DNA of 64,000 nucleotides from Ctena decussata. Lineage: Eukaryota > Mollusca > Bivalvia > Lucinida > Lucinidae. Both the position numbers and the translations under genes were made by a program. Under the pieces are notes generated by a model. That model did not search any database and was not told the origin of the DNA. It saw only the letters and a list, made by a program, of their open reading frames with translations. Of the stretch, positions 35,490-45,629 are shown piece after piece. The stretch lies in the NCBI GenBank assembly GCA_963989385.1, contig OZ022512.1, positions 28,231,899 through 28,295,898 on the forward strand. Reading direction: 5' to 3'. How positions within the stretch are numbered: the stretch's first letter is position 1; each line of letters starts with the position of its first letter.

Positions 35490-36225
35490 TTCTATGGGTT
35501 ACCATACAGGTCATTAACGGTAGCATCAGGTACTCAAGTAGTACCAACATTGTTCCAGTGATGACCTTGGAATTACCTTGTCTTTTTTTACAGTAAGGTC
35601 GAATTTGCTTTTTTGTGCTTTTATGTGAGAAAATGCTGGGACATAAGAGTTCACGGAAATTAACCTTTAAAAATCTTCTGCACTGGAACCAAAAGATTGA
35701 TGGCCTTGAAACCTTGTATAGAGCATTGGGCACTGACGTTCTATCAGATTTATTCGAATGATGATATTGGTTTGACCTTGACCTTTTTTAGCACAAGGTC
35801 AAATTTTCTTTATATTAGAAAATGTCATAACATATTTTTGAAGACTTTGGTATGGCCATCAACTTAATGAGTATTTGAAGAATATAAGTATCAGAGGTCA
35901 AGGCCATTCTATGATCGTACTTCAACAGCTTCAGGCAGGTCTGTTAAACGAAACGACTGAGCCGGTTGAAGCAAAATGTCACATGGAACCTCCATGAGTC
36001 AGGGAAACAACAGTTTGCTTGAACGGTTTTTGTCACATGACCGAGACGTCCGTTATGCCCTTGTGTTATAAACTTCTCTCAAATATCTAATGATATTGAA
36101 AATGTGATATCCAGCATATTGGGATTCATATAGTATCAGCTTTGTTCAAGCGATGACACTAGTTTGATCTATGACTTTTTTACTCTGGTGAGCGATCCAG
36201 GACCTCATGGCCCTCTTGTTTTTCA
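35490..36225 (+). mobile_element. Helitron-like fragment inside TIR element
   Basis: Plus-strand family blocks (GACCTTGACCTTTTTTA, CACATGGAACCTCCATG, GTCACATGACCGAGACG) end in CTGGTGAGCGATCC and GGCCCTCTTGTTT at about 36185-36225. Only the 3' part is present; the left edge joins palindromic modules near 35490. Confidence 0.7.
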
Positions 36226-36270
36226 TTTCATAGAAATTGCTGTAAATTTTATGAAAACATTAAAGAAAAT

Positions 36271-36301
36271 GATCAGACGCGTATTTTTGCAGCGTCTGAT
36301 C
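36271..36301. repeat. 31-nt perfect hairpin
   Basis: GATCAGACGC (36271-36280) and GCGTCTGATC (36292-36301) form a 10-bp stem with an 11-nt loop just outside the Helitron-like 3' end. Confidence 0.6.
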
Positions 36302-36716
36302 TTGGTCTGCATGTTTGCCTCTGTCCCTCTTTAAGGACGCCAGGCCTAAATGGGTTACTGAAATCGTATGAGCCATAGGTGTGCATACAGTATACTGGGA
36401 ATGACTTTATTTATTTTTCTTTATTTATTTATTTATTTTGTTTATTATTTTTGTTCGGGTAGAGGGGTATTAAAATTATGACCGGTGGGTAGGGGGACGG
36501 GGGTCATATTTTTTTAAAAATAATGGCCGGGGGTCGTTATTCTATGGGGGGTCACAATTCTTCGCGAGGGGTCGATTTATTTCGTGTGTGGGGTCATAAT
36601 ATTATGACCGGGGAGTCATAATATTATGACCGGGGAGTCACTATTCTTTAAAGAATAATGACCGGGGGGTCGTTATTCTATGGGGGTCACTTTTCTTCGT
36701 TACACCAGCGTGAAAA

Positions 36717-36860
36717 TGTAGTACATTTCCTATTCTCTGCACATCGTCTGATGATGCTTTATATGTGTACCATGCTTCATGAAAATATCCTAAACGTTAT
36801 ATGATTTATGAAGCGGACATGAGTTGACGGACAGACAGACAACTATGGGGGAAAAAAGGT
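36717..36860 (-). repeat. TATGCCCCC-type repeat, third part
   Basis: Resumes the ~190-bp unit (AAAATGTAGTAC, TCTGCACATCG, GATGATGCTTTATATGTGTA). It ends with GACGGACAGACAGAC followed by CTATGGGGG, the complement of the usual CCCCC…GTCCGTCCG start of this family. Confidence 0.6.
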
Positions 36861-38106
36861 AAGTTTTTGGGACTGGGGAGACATAATGATAGAGACTGTG
36901 CCAACAGTATCTTATTACTTACAATTTGTATGGAATCGTCGACAACATGCACATTTTGAAAGATGATTCATTAATACGAAAAAAGCAGACGCTACATTAT
37001 TTTTCAAAGGGGGTGGGGTATAATGATTTAACATCTGAAACAAATTTTGAGATCAAACGTTGACATACAGTCATTCATATCATGGAATGGGTCTTTTAGC
37101 TAAGGGAGAACAGAATAAGATTTCGCAATATTTGTGGTGTATCTATAAATTATCATATTATTTGAAACTTACCACCCAGAAGATAAATTGTGCAAATGTG
37201 TTGATAAAATTAGTGATGCGCCTCGATGGCAATGAATTTTGTTCACTACAGGGTTTTGTTTTACCTCATTATAAAATGTAACAAGACTTTCCTTAACATA
37301 TCAATATCTGTATCTCATTTGTTTAAAAACAGTATGGTTTATGTGCAGTCTAATGAAAAGGACTTTGAAGTTAAAGCTAAAGAGTAATTTGTTAAGAGTG
37401 ACTTTGCAAAAAAGTTTAGTAAAAAATCAGAATTCTGCAGTCATTATGGTATACCTCTTTCAAAGATTATGGTATACCTCTTTCAAAGAAGTTAAAAATG
37501 CGTCCTTTTTTTAAAAAAAAAATGCACCGTGTGTTGGCAGACCTCTCTACGCATATTATAGCTTTATGTGTTTTTGCAATCAGAAGTTCTGTCTGTATGG
37601 TTGTTACCGAGGATTCACGTCATTTGCAAAACTTTCCGAACGACCCTCGTAAATACATCAGAGAAATTTTGCTGTAAGCAGCTTACTTTTTTCGCTTTCT
37701 CTTTTTACATTCAGTTTCATTTGACTGTTGGCCTATAGACCATGTCGTGATGAATCTAGACAATTCGGTCCAAATCGTTTTTGCCAAAAGAACACATTTC
37801 GCCTGTTAAGTAGTCCTCATTGTTATGTGCAACACAGACAGGCCCTAATCAAAATTCAACAGCATTTCCGAAATCGAAACTCTAATATATGCATATCAGC
37901 ATGCGCATCCGTACAATCTGATCAGCACATTCGATATCTTACAAATACTTGACTCATACATATTCACGGTATGTAGGCAAATTTACGGACACGAAAGTAT
38001 TACGTACGAGACATTGCGGGAAACTGCGCACAACTTTTTTTTCTGACAGTTTTTCTTAAATATCTCTGCACTAACAAAATATTTTACAGATCTGTTTTTA
38101 CCATTA
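36861..38106. other. no gene; small tandem duplication
   Basis: No supported gene. A perfect 23-bp tandem duplication (ATTATGGTATACCTCTTTCA plus AAG) lies at 37443-37488. Confidence 0.5.
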
Positions 38107-38470
38107 TATTTGGCATATTTCCTTCTATTTAGAACCGTGGAGACGCTAAAGATGACTAACCGAGTTAAGCTTGTTTTTTAGAAAACCGTGTAGATTCTTG
38201 TACTTCGTCACAAATCAGCATGTATCGCCTTTGTTCCTTTATCATTTGCAAACCTGAACCCATCAGCGAGTGTCCTAGTTAGTGCTCTTTACAACCACGG
38301 TTAAATCAGATTTCAGCTTCATACGTTACAAGAATAAACAGCCATCTTTCACAGGAGGGGTCTACCTTTTTGCATTTACGACCATCTCAGCATTCCTTTT
38401 AAACATTTACGACCATCTGCGCAACAAAACACAAATCATGACACGACTATCAACAAAAATCATGTACGAA
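38107..38470 (+). repeat. dispersed repeat A, plus copy
   Basis: This matches, in reverse orientation, 59035-59373. Shared blocks include GAGTGTCCTAGTTAGTGCTC, TGTAGATTCTTGTACTTCGT and CATACGTTACAAGAATAAAC. Family unknown; the shared length is ~340 bp. Confidence 0.8.
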
Positions 38471-38484
38471 ATCCTTCATATTTG

Positions 38485-38633
38485 GATTTTTTGCACTTAA
38501 TCGTGTCTTTTCCTCAATCTAGATTTTCAGTCCAGTGGTAATAGTCGTAAGATGGTCGATTTTTTGCACTTAATCGTGTCTTCTCCTCAATCTAGATTTT
38601 CAGTCCAGTGATAATAGTCGTAAGATGGTCGAC
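38485..38633. repeat. 73-bp tandem duplication
   Basis: Two copies of a 73-bp unit starting GATTTTTTGCACTTAATCGT at 38485 and 38558 differ at only a few positions. They follow repeat A directly. Confidence 0.9.
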
Positions 38634-38639
38634 TAACTT

Positions 38640-39674
38640 TCGAATGAGATTTTATTGATAAAACGGAAGGATGGGGATTGCTAGCTAAGTATCAGGTACT
38701 CAGCCACAACAGACACGCCCAGACTGACGTTTTGAAGTTTATCCGCCCTTAGTCGTCGCCCCTTAACTTGCGTCACAACTACAATGTACGACCTGACCCC
38801 AGCCCGGCAGTGGCAAGGCGGCTGTTTGAAACTGCAGGACCGCAACATTTTCTAGCCCTCTATATGCGTTGTGAATCCTTTGTCACTCGGGATCAAAAAT
38901 ATGCATATCAGTATGTGAGGGGTTGCGTGAAAAGGCTTGTCCCAGCAGGAAACATTCAGACCTAATGCTGCATGTGTGCCATGCATTCTTTCTAGCATAA
39001 ACAGTCAACGAACACTGGGTATATGAACATGAGTGACACATGGATAACTTTCCACGCCACCAGTAAAATCGATAAGCGATAGACGTGTATTTGACAGGTA
39101 ATGAAAAATACACAGACGTCTATGGGGAAATTTTCTTTCCGGACCGATGTAATTAATATTGTCAGTTATATTCATTTTTCCGTGTCCATTTCGAAAACCT
39201 CATTCTCTTGCGAATATTTTGGTATATTTTTCATAATTCTCGCATATAAATCACCGCGGTCATTTTTTGGGTAAAGATGGCAACCCTCAAAATGTATAGA
39301 TTATGATTTTTACACTAGGGTGATCGAAGGTCTTCCTTACATATTTCGCCTTTTTCTTTAAAATTGGCAATTTTCCGTGTTCATTCTGAAAAATACATTT
39401 ATTAAGGATTACGTTGATATAATTTTTATTAAAATAGATTGGAAATTACCGCGGTCATTTTTTACTCTTTGATGAGTACCCTATATTTTTTCGCTAGTTG
39501 CATATGGTTTGCCAGTAACGACAACCTGTACCAAAAACAAAGGGACTTAACCTACTACGCTATTTGATATAGGCGCACACATGGACAGATGGAAGAATGG
39601 TGTTTCACTGAATATGTATAACCTTCTGTAAATAAAATTAAAATCTTAAATAATTATTATTTTATTTGATGGTT
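38640..39674. other. no recognisable feature
   Basis: No supported gene. Two related AT-rich stretches contain ACCGCGGTCATTTTTT (39253 and 39448), a weak local duplication. Confidence 0.45.
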
Positions 39675-39736
39675 AGATGGATGGAGGTGGATGGATGGAT
39701 GGATGGCTGGCTGGATGAAGGGCTGGATGGATGGAT
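39675..39736. repeat. (GGAT)n microsatellite
   Basis: Interrupted GGAT/GGCT tetranucleotide run. Confidence 0.9.
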
Positions 39737-41221
39737 TTCCTCATAATTACGTCGGGCAGCTTGAAAGGTGTCAACTTTTACTCAAAGTTCTCAAAAACAA
39801 AACAAAGTGTGACGATAAAAAGAGAAATTGTATCCTTCAAACACAACTGTAGTCATGACATTAAGTCTCAGACCTCGTAAAATTACAAAATTCTTGATAC
39901 TGGGGAGAAGCTACCCACATCGCGTCGACGCCAAAGAAGTTATTCCATCGTTACCTGATTCATACAATGTTGAGAAGATATTTGTTAAATTATACGATTC
40001 AAGTTCATTTTTATTTAAATTATAAACTTTGCAAAATATACGTTTACTAGAAAAAAAATTGATACTATCAAATATGTTGTACAGAGAAGACTGTTATCAA
40101 ACTCTCAGAAAGAGTGACGCAGGTCACAGTTTATTTCAGAACATTTTTTTTAAATAATCAGGCATAGAAACGCTTAAACTGTATGCACCAGAAATGGAAC
40201 AACCTAAATTTCGAAGAACAGGTTTAAATGAGGCGTCTCTTAATGAGCCGTCTCATACGAATTTTACAATGTTTGCCCTCTAGTTCTTGAATTCTCAGAG
40301 TTTTCTTTTATTTATTTATTTTGCACTTTAAAGTCTAATTCATTTTATTAGTTTAAGATACCTGTAGTCTAAGGAGTGAGAGAAAACAAGTATGATATAT
40401 ACGTATGAAAATTTGCTTCAAAAGATCAAAAATGGAATGGCATTTTACAGTCTGTTATACGTCACATACTGTAACGCGCCTTACGACACTGCTTTGCAAA
40501 CAGCGGAAAAAAGATTAGACGCCGCAGTAGTCGTAAAACTACCATATATCACATATTACCACAATACACATTTCTGAATTTTTATATAACAATCTTTATG
40601 ACATTGTTTATTGGCCCTATCAGCACTGAGTAATCATAGCGACTACAGGAAGGGTAATAATACTGATCCCTAACACCAGACGCGACCTGCAATTATTCCG
40701 CGTCAAGATAAAAGCTGCGAACAATGAAGAGTCGAACCAGTCCGTGCATCCGTGCGGTCTATCCAGGTCTTTCACATTTCGCCTGGATTCCACAGGACCA
40801 GCACATTTTACGTGCGAACGGCCAATAATAGTCCGATCTGGCTGTGTGTCTATGCAGGCTGGTCTGAGACGTCTCTTACTGTATGTGCGATAGGCCCGTT
40901 TTCTCCATGCTCAACACCGACTTGAGTACTTCCAACATTGTAAAAATATTGTTTGTCAATTTTCTTATTCACAGAAACATCGCAATGAGCCACTTTGATA
41001 TGCAATCTTTAATTAGCTTCGATAATGATGTTTGTAAAAAGAACATCAAATCCAATGGTATGCATTAGTCAAAATCATTGATCATTATTAGCAGTTTTTG
41101 CATTTTAATCTTTTGTCTTTTTATTCAACATGAAAGAAAGAAAAAAAGATAAATTTGAAGATACAGCATATTATCTATGGAAATTGTCATAATTTATTTC
41201 ATATAAGAAGTTATATTGTAT
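39737..41221. other. no recognisable feature
   Basis: No supported gene. Open frames of ~60 codons only. 40620-40880 is less AT-rich and looks repeat-like, but I found no partner in the window. Confidence 0.4.
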
Positions 41222-41965
41222 GTTTTCATGTTAACAGCGCAGACTCTGATTAGACTTCAGCACTGGGATGCGTGGTCTGATCAGAGTCTTTACTGTGCAC
41301 ATTAGATGATATGTTGTATGTTTTCATGTTAATAGCGCTGACTCTGACCTTAGCACTTGGATGCATGGTCTGATCAGAGTCTTTGCAATTCACGTTAGAA
41401 GTTATACTAAATGTTTTCATGTTAATAGTGCTGTCTCTGATTAGAATTCAGCACTAGGATGCATGGTCTGATCAGGGTCTTCACGTTAGAAGTTATACTA
41501 AATGTTTTCATGTTAATAGCACAGACTCTGATTAGACTTCAGCACTAAGATGCGTGGTCTGTTTAGAATCTTCGTTATTCACATGATTTTTTTATGTTAA
41601 CAGCGCATCCTCTGATTAGACTTCAGCACTAGAATGCATGGTCTGATCAGAGTCTTTCTATTCACATTATATGATATGTTGCATGTTTTCATGTTAATAG
41701 CGCAGACTCTAATTAGACTTCAGCACTAAGATGCGTGGTCTGAGCAGAGTCTTTCTATTAACATTAGATGATATGTTGCAAGTTTTCTTGTTAATTACGC
41801 AGACTCTGATTAGACTTCAGCACCAAGATGCGTGATCTGATCAGAGTCTTTGCTATGCACATTAGATGATATGTTGTATGTTTTATTATTAATAACGTAG
41901 TCTCTGATTAGACTTCATCAATAGGATGCGTGGTCTAATCAGAAACTTCGCTGTTCACATTAAGA
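41222..41965. repeat. ~95-bp hairpin-bearing minisatellite, ~8 units
   Basis: Units begin TTTTCATGTTAA (41222, 41321, 41414, 41505 and on) and are 91-99 bp long. Each carries an internal inverted pair, GACTCTGATTAGAC and GTCTGATCAGAGTC, separated by TTCAGCACTAGGATGC-like loops. The stem is retained although units differ at many positions. Confidence 0.9.
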
Positions 41966-42501
41966 TGCTAGTTATATTTAATAGTGTGATGTTTATGCAT
42001 TGACTTGATTTCTTTACTCTAATTTTGTCACAATATTTGCTTCACCTCGGAATTTAGTCGAAATATACATGTATACATGCAACCGTTTTCGCCTTCGGGC
42101 AAGGTCTTAAAACAACTGATTTCTGGCGTGAACAAAAAAGGCACAATTATTGATTGGTGAGTGACGTTCCGTGAAAAGGGATCTTCGCTATGTTCGAACT
42201 GTAAATACTACAATCAGCATGATTTGCCTTTTCATTTTTAAGATTCCCAGGATTCATAGATTGTGAATTCGAAAAGGGAAAGTTCTGTTTAGAATGCACG
42301 GATGTGCTGGCTCATCCGCGTCTTCCCTGTTTGCCATATCTAAGGTATCTTTTCACTCGACGGCAAACACACAATATTCAGTGGAAAAAGTGTAAAATAC
42401 ATTGTCTTGACTTCGCCCAATGGTTGCGATGTTACGTCCCTTTCAACAGTTTTTCAGTTATATCAGCACGATGGGCAATAATCAAAGGCTGTGTGCATTG
42501 A
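41966..42501. other. no gene; possible SINE body
   Basis: No supported gene. The 3' half may be the body of the minus-strand tRNA-headed element whose head lies at 42502-42561, but no tail or target duplication could be set. Confidence 0.35.
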
Positions 42502-42561
42502 CACTCCGGGGTCGTTAGATCAACAGGCCAGCGCTCAACCCATTGAGCTACTGGGGGTCCT
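42502..42561 (-). repeat. tRNA-like SINE head
   Basis: Minus strand: GACCCCCAGTAGCTCAATGG, with the D-arm/A-box pattern TAGCTCAATGGGTTGAGCG and an anticodon-arm-like GGCCTGTTGATCTAACGACC. The B box is degenerate, so this is a SINE head or tRNA pseudogene, not a functional tRNA. Confidence 0.5.
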
Positions 42562-42586
42562 CAGTACACTCGAGGAAATTACTATG

Positions 42587-42908
42587 CACTGTAAAAAAAT
42601 ACTGTAGATTTTACGGTAGAATAACTGGAAACCGGCTGCCAGTCCTTTTCCCGTTATTTTTACGGGTTTCTGCCTGTAAGACATTGTTTGAAATCACGAA
42701 ATGGAAGTTTTATGTTAACTTAGCGCACTCGAAAATAACTTTGTATTGTTGAGGGGCTATCTAACCAAAACGACATCTGCTCTTTTCTGTCCCACTCTGC
42801 TTGATGATTCCTGCAATTTTTACGGGCGCCCGTAAGAATAACGGTAAAAGGACTGGCAGCTGGTTGCCAGTTATTTTACCGTAAAATCTACCGTTTATTT
42901 TTGCAGTG
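42587..42908. mobile_element. 322-bp foldback MITE
   Basis: The ends CACTGTAAAAA and TTTTTGCAGTG open ~100-bp inverted arms (42587-42690 and 42815-42908). They share GTAGATTTTACGGTA, ATAACTGG and CTGCCAGTCCTTTT. No clear target duplication; no coding capacity. Confidence 0.85.
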
Positions 42909-43107
42909 TGGTCTCGAGCTATGCGTAACAAATAATTAAACAAATTCGTTATCGTAAATGACAACTTTTCTTAAATCTGTCCGTAGCGGAAGCTATCATT
43001 ACAGAATGGACGGATGACTTGTGGTTTTCCCGGCCTTTTCAATAGTATATCAGTCATATCGAGCTGAAGGAAAGGTTACAGTGAAATGCTGTTTGCAATG
43101 AAAATTT

Positions 43108-43573
43108 TAAGAGTAACTACACTTCAGGAACTGACTAAATCAGATCCCAAACCCTATCCCAAACATCAAAGGGAAAGATTGACAAAGACATCCCAACAAA
43201 CAATAAATTACAAGTGATAAGCCGAGTCAGCAGCTCTTTCCCAAATAGGTGGCAACTCAGCTATCTTTATTGAACTAAATAATTTAGATAAACAGAAGGG
43301 TTACAACAGACTAAGCAAATTATACGAAAAACATTTAACAACTATTTTTACCTATTTTTATTATAGAAGGGTTAAAATGAGAACACAATAAATTAAACAG
43401 CACCGAACATAAAACAAATGTAACCGCAACGAAAGTACCGCCTTGGGACGGTCAAAAGTACCGCCTTGGGAAGTCTGTTTTAAGGTTTGAAAGAGTTCCG
43501 ACTCAAGCGAGATTCGAACCCGAACCGCTAGCTCAGAAGGCTAGCTCTTGACCATTTGAGCTTCCGGGGCCGT
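43108..43573 (-). mobile_element. tRNA-headed SINE (family SINE-4)
   Basis: The minus-strand head starts near 43573 and has GGAAGCTCAAATGGTCAAGAG (A-box region) and GGGTTCGAATCTCGC (B box). A ~380-bp body follows, containing GTCCCAAGGCGGTACTTT twice and GAGTTGCCACCTATTTGGGA. The body is found again at 60040-60402 in the other orientation. The length (~465 bp) is at the long end for a SINE. Confidence 0.78.
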
Positions 43574-45624
43574 ATTAAATGACAAATAAGCATTGGGGAT
43601 ATTCGGAAAAAGAAAGAAAACGCTTTTTTAAACGTTCATTACTTGCAGCTCATAGTATACATTTTCCCGGTAATTCTAATGCCATTTTAAATGAAGCACT
43701 ATAAAAGTGATACCCAGAAACTTCGTAATATACAGAATAACAATTAAGTAAAAGGAACATCTGAGTTGAAATCATATTAATAAATAAAGCTATATATTGT
43801 ATAGCTAAATCTACCTGTCTGTTCCCGTTACCTGGATTACAGCAAACCGGGTGTATGGGGAAATACTCTGTTGACCTTATCGGAAAATTGCAAAAGTATG
43901 TAGGTTATTGCCCTTACCAATTTACCTGTCCAATTCACACTTAGATTCAAGTGGCGTGGAAAGTTGCGGACGAATGAGAGACTCTGAGTACTTTGCGCAA
44001 GATCATGTGCGCATTTGCGACATATGTTTACATTCTCATGCTTATTGCTGTGTATTACAAATGTATATTTTCATTTTTCAAAATGTGCTTGCTGTTCTCG
44101 AACCCGCCGAAAACAAGATACAACAATATGCAAGAAGTTTATTACGAATTTTCGGCCCCACATAGGAGCACCTACAGAAGGTAGTAGATAGTAGAGTAAC
44201 TAAATATAATCAAGGCAAGAAATTCAAATGACATATCATAACAGGAACAAAAAGACGGATGAAATACAACTACAGTTTAAGGTGAAAGGGCACTTTTTCA
44301 GGGGGACTCACTTTGTCATTTAAACAGCTGCCTCCCCTCCCAAAGCCTATCCCCTCATATGGGAAGAATTTGTTCCCTTTGGAACAAACTCCTCCACCGA
44401 GAGCAGACCCCCCCCCCCACACACACACACACCTGGAAAGGGCTGCGACAGTTACGGAAGGAGACAGGAAGTCACAATAAGTCACCCTCTTTAAAAAAAA
44501 AGGCAGAAAAAAGATATTGAAGCGCACCCTCCCACCTTACATGCTATGAGCAACGACAGACCTCCCCATTTCCATGTAAAGATAAAGCGATATGTTCATT
44601 GAAACCACATCAATTCCTATCCATAAGTATGACAGTTACATGTGTAGGTTAAACCTGGTAAACCTTTCAATATGAATGGGTCCAACTTCATGGGAAACAC
44701 CCCTTATGAGCAAACTTCCCCTCAAGAGTACATCCAAGCTGGAGGGGTTCCACTAAAGGAAAACATACAGGAAGCCACCTTAGTGTTCCCCTTTGTAAAA
44801 GTGGCAGAAGAATATATAGGTGCATCCATACACCCTAAATGCCATGAGAAGTGATAACCTAAAACAGTGGCACAAGCTTTTTTTTTTCCTTCAAGGCATA
44901 AATTACTGCCTATAACACAAACTCAGTATATTTTATGAAAATATCCAGTTGGTAAAAGCGAAAGAGTATGTTACGATATGAACGAACAGTGAACTCAGAC
45001 CAGCTTGCGCTACCGTGCAGTCTGATATGATCTCTTCGCATAAACTATGAGTCATGATCAGTGCAAATGGGCAGTTACTCAGAATTTAGGTTTATCGGTA
45101 CATCGCTGTATTTCAACCGTTTTACAAGGGAGAGTAACTTTGGTTAGTTTCTGTTTGCTTATCTGGACCACGAGGCCCTTCCAAAATGCATTCTAATCTT
45201 ACAAAGAGGTGTCGTACCATATTATGTCCTTTTCAGCAGCATTTCAAAAGCCACTGCAGGACGATGGGTTTACCACATGACTTTCACTGGCTTAGAATTC
45301 TAACAAACTGTCGAGTCTGTAAAAACTATAACCTTTTTATTTAAGTTTTTGTCATAATGACTTCTTACTGACGTTGTTGCGACGTCATAGTGACGTCGTA
45401 CCGATATCAATAAGACGTCATTCTCCAACATTTTCACTGGGATAAACGTTGCAGTCGTTGTCTGTTATGAATGCCAGCGTGTTGTATCGTGGAACACATC
45501 TTATCACGTCTTTTATAGTGTGAGAGGTTTTACAGTGCGAATTCATCCCTCAAGAAGTTGGAGAGAAGGATGAAGTAGCAAAAAATAAGGCATTAAAAAG
45601 ATCAGAGAACACGGCCTCTGGGTT
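43574..45624. other. no recognisable feature
   Basis: No supported gene. A C-run/(CA)n tract lies at 44410-44432. Near 45382-45421 are three GACGTCA/TGACGTC words just upstream of the LTR-like element. Confidence 0.45.
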
Positions 45625-45629
45625 CTCAG

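Larger units (their letters stand above)
32780..36716. mobile_element. 3.9-kb TIR element built of palindromic modules
   Basis: The left end GGTGTAACGAAG (32780) and right end CTTCGTTACACC (to 36716) begin inverted repeats that match at nearly every position for ~55 bp. They continue through GTGACCCCCATAGAATA and the palindrome-like GACCCCCCGGTCATTATTC. The interior repeats the words GACCCCCGGTCATTATTC, GGGGTCGTTATTCTATGG and ATAATATTATGACCGGGG in both orientations. It includes C/G-rich simple tracts, a MITE (34236-34401) and a Helitron-like piece (35490-36225). No transposase frame. The expected product is a highly foldable DNA. Confidence 0.8.

Noticed and set aside
41222..41965. CRISPR-like array of repeats
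   Set aside because: Units are contiguous ~95-bp tandem copies with no unique spacers, in a eukaryotic genome; it is a minisatellite.
43488..43573. Functional tRNA gene on the minus strand
   Set aside because: Followed by the dispersed SINE-4 body; head treated as SINE-derived.
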